This document shows, one piece after another, positions 57,675 to 64,000 of a stretch of 64,000 bases of DNA. Position 1 is the stretch's first letter. Each line of letters starts with the position of its first letter. A model generated the notes under the pieces. It saw only the letters and a program-made list of their open reading frames with translations, did no database searches and was not told the DNA's origin. Source of the stretch: Planomicrobium sp. YIM 101495 (GTDB taxonomy: Bacteria; Bacillota; Bacilli; Bacillales_A; Planococcaceae); assembly GCF_009707665.1 (NCBI RefSeq), contig NZ_WLZW01000001.1, positions 868,001 through 932,000 on the forward strand, given 5' to 3'. The translations under genes and the position numbers were made by a program.

Positions 57675-58772
57675 TCACTCTTCTACAGAGAGTCCCATCA
57701 GATAAGCTGCCAAAGCATCCAGCTCTTCTTCAGTGAAGTCTTCTCCGCCGTTAAGCTCTTTACCAGATGGCATAATGTTGCCTGGTTTGTATTTCTGTGG
57801 ATCCTCGATCCAGTTTTTCACGTTCTCTTCGGTATGTTCCATGTAACCAGCAACGCGGTTGCGGTCACCGAATGTTGCAAGGTTCGGACTTGTTTTCCCG
57901 CCCTCACCTACACCAGAAGTTGCGTGACAAGCGATACAGCTTTGCTCGAACAACTCTTGACCTGCTTGAGCCATTTCACCTTCTACAGGAGCAGCTTGCT
58001 CGTCCTGCATTGCAGTAACCCACTGATCGAACTCGTCAGCTGGAAGGGATTTCACTTTGAAATCCATCAATGCGTGCGATGGTCCACAAAGCTCAGCACA
58101 TTTGCCGTAGAATACGCCATCTTCCAATTCAGAAGATGCACGGTCGAACTCAAGGTAGAATGTGTTGACGTTGTCCGTGTTCGTATCCAGCTTACCACCG
58201 ATGGATGGAATCCAAAACGAGTGTTTAACGTCAGCAGCAGCAAGGTTGAAGTAGACACGCTCGCCTACCGGTACAACCAATTCCTGTGAAGTCACGATGC
58301 CGAATTCAGGATATTCGAATTCCCACCAGTACAAGTTTGCCATAACGTTGACAGTGACGTTCGTCATTCCTTCTCCATCTTCAGCTTGGACATCCATTGA
58401 AGAGACGTCCGCCAAGTCGAATGTAGAATAAACTGTCGGAACTGCAAGAATCAATAGAAGTACGATCGGAATACCTGTCCAGATCGCTTCAAGCTTCGCG
58501 CTTCCTTCCACTTGCTCAGGGATCATATCTTCCCCGACTTTAGAGCGGCGGAACTTTACAATTGCTAAAACATAAATGATCGAAACAACGACGATAACAA
58601 GCGTCATCACTGCAGTCGACAACAGTAGCAGGTTAAACTGATCCTGCGCGACTTTCCCCGCAGGGATCAATGTGGAGATCTCTTCGCGACCACAGCCTGC
58701 CAAGAAAACTAAAAGTGCAGACATCAGTGCAAACAGACGCCACTTCTTGAGTCCTTTACTCATGCTTTTCAT
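57675..58772 (-). CDS. ctaC: Cytochrome c oxidase subunit II with fused cytochrome c domain (caa3 type)
   Basis: 365 residues. A lipoprotein signal with lipobox FLAGC gives acylated Cys27. Two membrane helices (about 45-72 and 98-115) precede the CuA domain with ligands His184, Cys225, Cys229, His233 and Met236. The C-terminal cytochrome c domain has heme motif CIACH (Cys279, Cys282, His283). This fusion defines a caa3 oxidase. Start used is the ATG ending at 58772 after GAGGGG; an ATG three codons later is equally possible. Confidence 0.96.
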   Translation of the reverse strand: MKSMSKGLKKWRLFALMSALLVFLAGCGREEISTLIPAGKVAQDQFNLLLLSTAVMTLVIVVVSIIYVLAIVKFRRSKVGEDMIPEQVEGSAKLEAIWTGIPIVLLLILAVPTVYSTFDLADVSSMDVQAEDGEGMTNVTVNVMANLYWWEFEYPEFGIVTSQELVVPVGERVYFNLAAADVKHSFWIPSIGGKLDTNTDNVNTFYLEFDRASSELEDGVFYGKCAELCGPSHALMDFKVKSLPADEFDQWVTAMQDEQAAPVEGEMAQAGQELFEQSCIACHATSGVGEGGKTSPNLATFGDRNRVAGYMEHTEENVKNWIEDPQKYKPGNIMPSGKELNGGEDFTEEELDALAAYLMGLSVEE

Positions 58773-58817
58773 AACCCCTCTCTCATAGTAAATGTATAGT
58801 TCCTGTTGTGATGGCTA

Positions 58818-59735
58818 TCAAGCGAATACTGCGAAAATGATCATGGAGACAAAAAGGATCGTCATGTAATTTAATGAATAAATGAACATTTTCTTCGCCC
58901 ATCTTAAATCATCTTCAGCTTTGAAGCCACGGATCGCCAAGTACAGCCAGCCGGCATTCAAGAGCGTCGCCAAGATGAGAAAGCCCATTCCGAGATCCAT
59001 TAGCAATAATGGCAGAGGGAACAGCAGTAAAATCCAGGCAAGCATGGATTTCTTGGTTCTGTGGAAACCTTTGACAACCGGCAACATCGGGATGTTAGCT
59101 GCACGATATTCCTCTGTACGTTTCATCGCCAGCGCATAAAAATGAGGCGGCTGCCAGATGAACATGATAAGGAACAAAGCCCATGCTCCAGGTCCCAACG
59201 CGGGTTCTACTGCTGCCCAACCGATAAGCGGCGGGATCGCGCCCGAAATGCTTCCTACGATCGTGTTGCTGACATGACGTCTTTTCGACCACATCGAATA
59301 GAGAACGACGTAAGCCAGGATACCAGCGATGCCCCAAAGTCCGGCAGCAACTGACGCAGAAAACAAAAATACTTCGCCTAGAACGATGAAAGTTAGGGCG
59401 AGTGCCAAGACAGCTGAAGGCTTGAATCTTCCTGTTACTGTCGGCCGGGATTTTTTACTGGACATCAATGGGTCGATATCAGTGTCGATGAAGTTGTTCA
59501 TCGCAGCTGAACCCGCAATGATCAATGCAGACCCGACAATCGTATAGACGAGAATATCCAGCTCCTGCAGAAAATGCCGGTCGGAAAATTGGAATGCCAA
59601 CCACAGTCCTGTGAATACGGTGATCAAGTTCGAATTGACGATGCCGATTTTGATCAGCGATAGAAAATCTTGTAGAAAAGTGGTCGTTTCCGTTTCCTCT
59701 TGTGCATTTGCGGAGAAAGATCGGCCATTTGACAT
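58818..59735 (-). CDS. ctaB: Protoheme IX farnesyltransferase (heme O synthase)
   Basis: 305-residue UbiA-family enzyme that farnesylates heme b to heme O, feeding CtaA. The diphosphate motif NFIDTDIDPLMSSKKSRPT is near residue 87, and the second aspartate-rich loop and MFIWQPPHFYALAMKRTEEY follow. Start at the ATG ending at 59735 (MSNGRS) after AAAGGAGGAGG; the frame is open ten codons further. First gene of the leftward cta operon. Confidence 0.96.
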   Translation of the reverse strand: MSNGRSFSANAQEETETTTFLQDFLSLIKIGIVNSNLITVFTGLWLAFQFSDRHFLQELDILVYTIVGSALIIAGSAAMNNFIDTDIDPLMSSKKSRPTVTGRFKPSAVLALALTFIVLGEVFLFSASVAAGLWGIAGILAYVVLYSMWSKRRHVSNTIVGSISGAIPPLIGWAAVEPALGPGAWALFLIMFIWQPPHFYALAMKRTEEYRAANIPMLPVVKGFHRTKKSMLAWILLLFPLPLLLMDLGMGFLILATLLNAGWLYLAIRGFKAEDDLRWAKKMFIYSLNYMTILFVSMIIFAVFA

Positions 59736-60087
59736 GCTACCTCCTCCTTTCAAAGTTGTAAGCATATTCCGCTATTCATAACTATATCTAAATTCCGGTA
59801 CTATTTCTACATGTAAAGCGAAATTTACCCGATAATAGCTATGATTTCTCGTGAAAATCACACAGACATACGCTCTTCTCATCATACATGAGCCTTACAA
59901 TTATTTTAAGATAGAAAAACATGAGTTTTTGAACAGTTTGTGAAGCCGTCGTTTATATGTCCAAATCTTGAAAGTTTCCCATCATCCGCGTTTATCATTG
60001 TTTTTTAGGTCGACTTTCGCTAATATCGAGTATGCAGGCAAAATATGAACGTGAATATTATGAACAGAGAAAAAGTGGGTGACCTTG
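59736..60087. promoter_or_regulatory. Divergent ctaB/ctaA intergenic region with a possible ResD box
   Basis: 352 bp AT-rich gap without a gene. TTTGTGAAG (59937-59945) matches 8 of 9 bases of the TTTGTGAAT consensus for the ResD response regulator, which activates ctaA in B. subtilis. A plausible ctaA promoter is TTGAAC (59929-59934), 17 bp, TTTATA (59952-59957), which would place the box inside the spacer. No clear ctaB promoter was found. Confidence 0.45.
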
Positions 60088-61002
60088 TTGCAAAAAAATA
60101 CCTTCATTAAAATATTCGCTGTCGCCTCCACGATCGGGATGCTGTTCATCCTACTCGGAGGCGCACTTGTCACCAAGACAGACAGCGGACTCGGCTGTGG
60201 GCGGAACTGGCCCGACTGTAACGGCAATCTGATTCCAAAAGAAATCACTGCCGAAGTACTAATCGAGTTCTCACACCGCCTTGTCACAGGCGTCGTCGGC
60301 ATTCTGATCGTCGTCTTAGCTGTGTGGGCTTGGCGTAAATTCGGCCATGTACGTGAGACGAAGTTCCTTGCGATCTCATCGGTTTTCTTCCTTGTACTTC
60401 AGGCGCTCATCGGTGCTGCTCAAGTATTATGGGGACAAGGAGACTTTATCCTTGCACTTCATTTTGGAATTTCCCTCCTTTCCTTTGCTTCGGTCCTTTT
60501 ACTGACACTGCTTGTGTTTGAAGTGGATCGGAAATTTGATACGGATAAGATCCGGATCAGCAAAAAACTTCGTTACCATACGATTGGCGTTACGCTCTAT
60601 TCCTACATCGTCGTCTATACAGGGGCACTCGTGAGACATACCGAGTCGAGCTTGATCTGTCCGGACTGGCCGTTTTGCCGGAACGATCAGATAGTGCTCC
60701 CAAATAACATGTACGAATGGATTCAGATGGGCCACCGTGCAGCAGCGGCACTCATCGTCATCTGGCTCGCTTACATCGCTTGGCACGTATACAAAGAATA
60801 CCGTGATCAGCGCGCAGTCTACTGGGGGTGGACGATTGCCTTCATCATCGTCATGATGCAGGCGACAACAGGCATGCTCGTGGTTCTGACGAAACTGAAC
60901 CTAGCAGTTGCTTTGCTGCATTCCCTATTCATTTCCCTATTGTTCGGATTATTATGCTATATGGTCCTTCTTGTTTCGAGAAGCAGAGCCAAAACAAAAT
61001 GA
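60088..61002 (+). CDS. ctaA: Heme A synthase
   Basis: 304-residue membrane enzyme that oxidises the heme O methyl group to make heme A for the oxidase. Eight helices in two related halves; heme-ligating histidines appear in EFSHRLVTGV, LALHFGIS, MGHRAAAALIV and LLHSLF. Two extracytoplasmic Cys pairs are present (CGRNWPDC and CPDWPFC). I favour the TTG at 60088 five bases after GGTGA; GTG 60079 and TTG 60085 are in-frame alternatives with poorer spacing. Divergent from ctaB. Confidence 0.94.
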   Translation: MQKNTFIKIFAVASTIGMLFILLGGALVTKTDSGLGCGRNWPDCNGNLIPKEITAEVLIEFSHRLVTGVVGILIVVLAVWAWRKFGHVRETKFLAISSVFFLVLQALIGAAQVLWGQGDFILALHFGISLLSFASVLLLTLLVFEVDRKFDTDKIRISKKLRYHTIGVTLYSYIVVYTGALVRHTESSLICPDWPFCRNDQIVLPNNMYEWIQMGHRAAAALIVIWLAYIAWHVYKEYRDQRAVYWGWTIAFIIVMMQATTGMLVVLTKLNLAVALLHSLFISLLFGLLCYMVLLVSRSRAKTK

Positions 61003-61005
61003 TCA

Positions 61006-61060
61006 AAAAACGCAGTGCCGTGAAGTCATCGAAGACTTTACGAGCGCTGCGTTTTTGTTT
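61006..61060 (+). terminator. ctaA terminator
   Basis: AAAAACGCAG..CGTGAAGTC / GACTTTACG..CTGCGTTTTT long hairpin (61006-61055). Confidence 0.9.
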
Positions 61061-61068
61061 TGAAGAAA

Positions 61069-61104
61069 AAGAAGCCCGAAGAAGCGATCTTCCCCGGGCC
61101 TCGA
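61069..61104 (-). terminator. pycA terminator
   Basis: Minus-strand stem GCCCGGGGAAG / CTTCTTCGGGC (61074-61099) followed by TTCTTTTT. Confidence 0.85.
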
Positions 61105-61125
61105 TGTATTGATTGTTATCCAAAA

Positions 61126-64000
61126 TTAAGCGCGCTCCATTTCGATTAGTAAGTCGCCAGTAGAAATGCCATCTGCGGCTGTGACATGGATTTCCTTGAT
61201 GATGCCGTTGAATGGTGCTTGGACAGTCGTTTCCATCTTCATCGCTTCCGTCACGAGCAAGTGGTCTCCGCGTTTCACGCGCGCCCCTTTTTCAGCTACA
61301 ACTTTCAGGACCGTCCCAGGCATCGTCGCTGCAATATGGGATTCATCCGTCAAGTCCGCTTTCGGTCTAGCTGTGGATGTGCTCTCGACGGACACGTCCT
61401 GAATCGAGACTTCACGCGGCTGGCCGTTCAGCTCGAAGTAGATCACACGTTGGCCATCCGTCTGTGGTTCACCGATCGAGACGAGCTTGATGATCAAGGT
61501 CTTCCCTTTTTCGATCTCCACTTCAATCTCTTCACCAAGACGCATCCCGTAAAGGAACGTCAATGTATCGAGAACCGATACATCGCCGAACTGTTTGTTC
61601 GTCGCTGCGTACTCTTCGAAAACTTTCGGATACAACGCATATGCCAGGATGTCTTCCTCTGAAATCTCACGCTGCAGCTTTTCGTACAACTCTGTCTTGA
61701 TTTTGCCGAAGTCTTCCGGCTCAAGCAATTCACCCGGACGTTTATCGATCGCCTTGCGCTCTTTCAAAATGACTTTTTGAAGCTCTTTCGGGAAACCTCC
61801 ATAAGGCTGTCCGATGTATCCTTCGAAAAACTCGATGACGGACTCAGGGAAATCGATCTGAGGTCCACGTGTCAATACCGTATGCTCGTCGAGATCGTTC
61901 TGGACCATGAACAATGCCATGTCCCCGACCACTTTCGAGGAAGGTGTCACTTTGATGACATCTCCGAACAAGAGGTTGACGCGTGAATACATCGTCTTCA
62001 CTTCGTCCCAGCGTGTGCCAAGACCGACAGCTTTCGCCTGCTGCTGAAGGTTACTGTATTGGCCACCCGGCATCTCATGCACGTAAATTTCGGAATGCGG
62101 ACTGTTCATGCCGCTTTCGAATGCGCCGTAATATTTCCGTACATCTTCCCAATAGTGGGAAAGTTGTTCGTATGCTCCGATATCCCCGCGTAGCTCGCGT
62201 CCACTTCCTGCAAGTGCGTAATGAAGGGAGTTTGCGCTCGGTTGTGATGTCAATCCTGACATCGAACCGATTGCTGTATCGACGATGTCGACACCCGCTT
62301 CGATCGCTTTCGCGTACAAGTAGATGCCATTCCCGCTCGTGTCATGTGTATGCAAGTGGATCGGCAAGGAAACCGTGTCTTTCAATTCCGAGACGAGGCG
62401 ATACGCAGCTTCTGGTTTCAGAAGGCCCGCCATATCTTTGATTGCAAGGATATGTGCACCAGCTGCTTCCAATTCCTTCGCCATTTCTTTGTAGTAGCCG
62501 ACCGTATACTTATCACGGCTCGGATCAAGGATATCACCTGTATAGCAAAGTGCCGCTTCTGCGACTTTGCCACTGCTCCGCACTTCATCGATCGCTACTT
62601 CCATTCCTTGGATCCAGTTCAGGCTGTCGAAAATGCGGAAGACATCGATTCCCGAATCTGCAGATTTACGGACGAATTCGCGGATGACGTTATCCGGGTA
62701 GTTTTTATAACCGACAGCATTGGCCCCGCGGAACAACATCTGGAACAGGACGTTCGGGACTTTCTTACGCAATTGCTCCAGGCGCTGCCAAGGGTCTTCT
62801 TTCAGGAACCGGTAAGAAACGTCGAATGTCGCGCCGCCCCACATCTCAAGTGAGAATAGGTCATGCTGAAGCTTCGCTGTCTCTTCCGCGATGTTGAACA
62901 TGTCATACGAACGAAGACGTGTTGCAAGGAGGGATTGGTGCGCATCACGGAACGTCGTATCTGTCACAAGCACATCCTTCTGTTCGTGGATCCAGGCGGT
63001 CAGCCCTTCCGCTCCGCGTTCATCTAGAATCTGCTTCGTGCCTTCCGGCGGTGCAGTCCGCAAATCGATTTCCGGCTTGCGTGGATACGCAAGGATCGGT
63101 TTTGCAACTTTCTCTACTCCCGGGAAGCCGTTCACTGTAACATTCCCGATGTAGTTCAATAGTTTTGTTCCGCGGTCTTTACGGATTGGGAAGATGAACA
63201 ATTCCGGTGTTTGATCGATGAAGCCCGTATCGAAATCACCCTTGATGAAGTTGTCATGCTTCACGACGTTCTCTAGGAATGGCAAGTTTGTTTTGATGCC
63301 GCGAATCCGGAACTCCTGCAAGTTACGGCCCATTTTCGCTGCCGCCTCTTTGAACGTGTTACCCCATGTCGAGACTTTTACGAGCAATGAGTCGTAGTAA
63401 GGGGAAATAACTGCCCCTTGGAAGCCGTTCCCAGCATCTAGACGCACGCCAAACCCACCGCCAGAGCGGTAAACCATCAGCTTCCCGGCATCCGGCATGA
63501 AGTCGTTCAACGGATCTTCCGTCGTTACACGAGATTGAATAGCAAAACCATCTAACGGCATGTTTTCCTGTTGTGGAATGCCGATTTCTTCGCTGTGCAG
63601 TTCGTGTCCTTGTGCAATCTTGATCTGTGCATGGACGATGTCGATTCCTGTCACCATTTCCGTGATCGTGTGCTCGACTTGAATACGTGGATTCACTTCG
63701 ATGAAGAAAAATTCATCTCCCGAAACGAGGAATTCCACTGTCCCGGCATTTATGTAATCGATATTTTTCATGAGCTTTACAGCTGCATCACAAATCTGAT
63801 TCCGCAACTCATCGCTGATCGAGTTTGAAGGTGCGATCTCGACAACTTTTTGATGGCGTCGCTGGATCGAACAGTCCCGCTCGTAAAGGTGGACGATGTT
63901 TCCAGCTGCATCCCCAAGAATCTGGACTTCGATATGTTTCGGGCTTTCAACAAACTTCTCAACATACATCTCATCCGAACCGAAAGCTGCTTTCGCTTCT
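61126..64000 (-). CDS. pycA: Pyruvate carboxylase, N-terminus off the window
   Basis: Biotin enzyme carboxylating pyruvate to oxaloacetate, replenishing the TCA cycle. The 958 visible codons cover the end of the biotin carboxylase ATP-grasp domain (ERDCSIQRRHQK, EVNPRIQVEHTITE), the carboxyltransferase domain (VTDTTFRDAHQSLLATR, AIKDMAGLLKP, LPIHLHTHDTSGNG) and the C-terminal biotinyl domain with LLVTEAMKMETTVQ. About 190 residues are missing at the right edge. As in B. subtilis, pycA follows ctaA, here convergently. Confidence 0.97.
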   Translation of the reverse strand, partial: EAKAAFGSDEMYVEKFVESPKHIEVQILGDAAGNIVHLYERDCSIQRRHQKVVEIAPSNSISDELRNQICDAAVKLMKNIDYINAGTVEFLVSGDEFFFIEVNPRIQVEHTITEMVTGIDIVHAQIKIAQGHELHSEEIGIPQQENMPLDGFAIQSRVTTEDPLNDFMPDAGKLMVYRSGGGFGVRLDAGNGFQGAVISPYYDSLLVKVSTWGNTFKEAAAKMGRNLQEFRIRGIKTNLPFLENVVKHDNFIKGDFDTGFIDQTPELFIFPIRKDRGTKLLNYIGNVTVNGFPGVEKVAKPILAYPRKPEIDLRTAPPEGTKQILDERGAEGLTAWIHEQKDVLVTDTTFRDAHQSLLATRLRSYDMFNIAEETAKLQHDLFSLEMWGGATFDVSYRFLKEDPWQRLEQLRKKVPNVLFQMLFRGANAVGYKNYPDNVIREFVRKSADSGIDVFRIFDSLNWIQGMEVAIDEVRSSGKVAEAALCYTGDILDPSRDKYTVGYYKEMAKELEAAGAHILAIKDMAGLLKPEAAYRLVSELKDTVSLPIHLHTHDTSGNGIYLYAKAIEAGVDIVDTAIGSMSGLTSQPSANSLHYALAGSGRELRGDIGAYEQLSHYWEDVRKYYGAFESGMNSPHSEIYVHEMPGGQYSNLQQQAKAVGLGTRWDEVKTMYSRVNLLFGDVIKVTPSSKVVGDMALFMVQNDLDEHTVLTRGPQIDFPESVIEFFEGYIGQPYGGFPKELQKVILKERKAIDKRPGELLEPEDFGKIKTELYEKLQREISEEDILAYALYPKVFEEYAATNKQFGDVSVLDTLTFLYGMRLGEEIEVEIEKGKTLIIKLVSIGEPQTDGQRVIYFELNGQPREVSIQDVSVESTSTARPKADLTDESHIAATMPGTVLKVVAEKGARVKRGDHLLVTEAMKMETTVQAPFNGIIKEIHVTAADGISTGDLLIEMERA

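Overview
This 64 kb window is chromosomal DNA from a low-to-mid G+C Gram-positive bacterium of the order Bacillales. The closest gene-order match I know is Bacillus subtilis (pyr operon, lspA-ileS-divIVA-ylm block, division and cell wall (dcw) cluster, ylb block, cta cluster, pycA). The genes that B. subtilis carries here for sporulation (spoIIGA, sigE, sigG between ylmE and ftsZ; spoVD and spoVE in the dcw cluster) are missing. That fits a non-spore-forming or diverged member of the Planococcaceae/Caryophanaceae, for example a Planococcus-like organism. The species cannot be fixed from the sequence alone.

Layout, left to right. 1-2031: 3'-truncated D-serine dehydratase, a DUF1129-like membrane protein and a PadR regulator, all on the minus strand. 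2437-13817: complete pyrimidine operon pyrR-pyrP-pyrB-pyrC-pyrAA-pyrAB-pyrK-pyrD-pyrF-pyrE (minus strand), with a strong promoter at 14022-14050 and two PyrR-type attenuators. 14047-15434: rluD-like pseudouridine synthase and lspA. 16801-19900: ileS with an Ile-specific T-box leader. 19906-22835: divIVA, ylmH, ylmG, sepF, ylmE. 24008-35734: reduced dcw cluster mraZ-rsmH-ftsL-pbpB-mraY-murD-divIB-(two DUF881)-sbp-ftsA-ftsZ, preceded by a three-box MraZ operator. 35829-43818: bshC, DUF3397 and ketopantoate reductase genes, then a three-gene biotin-dependent acyl-CoA carboxylase operon and an enoyl-CoA hydratase. 43916-53190: rpmF-yceD, tmcAL, ylbL, coaD-rsmD, a small conserved gene, ylbG, a glycerophosphodiesterase, ylbF, a CAP-domain protein, yugN and an AI-2E-family transporter. 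53266-61002: caa3 cytochrome oxidase and heme A genes (DUF420, ctaG, ctaF, ctaE, ctaD, ctaC, ctaB, divergent ctaA). 61126-64000: pycA, running off the right edge.

The least explained content is non-coding. Three gene-free islands (15435-16750, 22836-23945, 42001-43020) share a composite architecture in the same internal order: a ~205 bp element A (tandem pairs at a ~240 bp period in islands 1 and 2), an array of short cores at about 21 bp spacing, a small hairpin element B, and a long imperfect stem-loop element C with a near-identical ~37 bp apex. Island 3 is inverted relative to the other two. A fourth intergenic stretch (2205-2380) carries only a 21 bp phased array with another core. Each island lies just downstream of a transcription terminator. 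No transposase, phage gene, CRISPR array, tRNA or rRNA was seen.

The genes are mostly housekeeping. De novo UMP synthesis is feedback-controlled by PyrR. Division and wall-synthesis genes form the second large block. The right third supplies aerobic respiration, with terminal oxidase assembly, heme A synthesis and pyruvate carboxylation next to each other.
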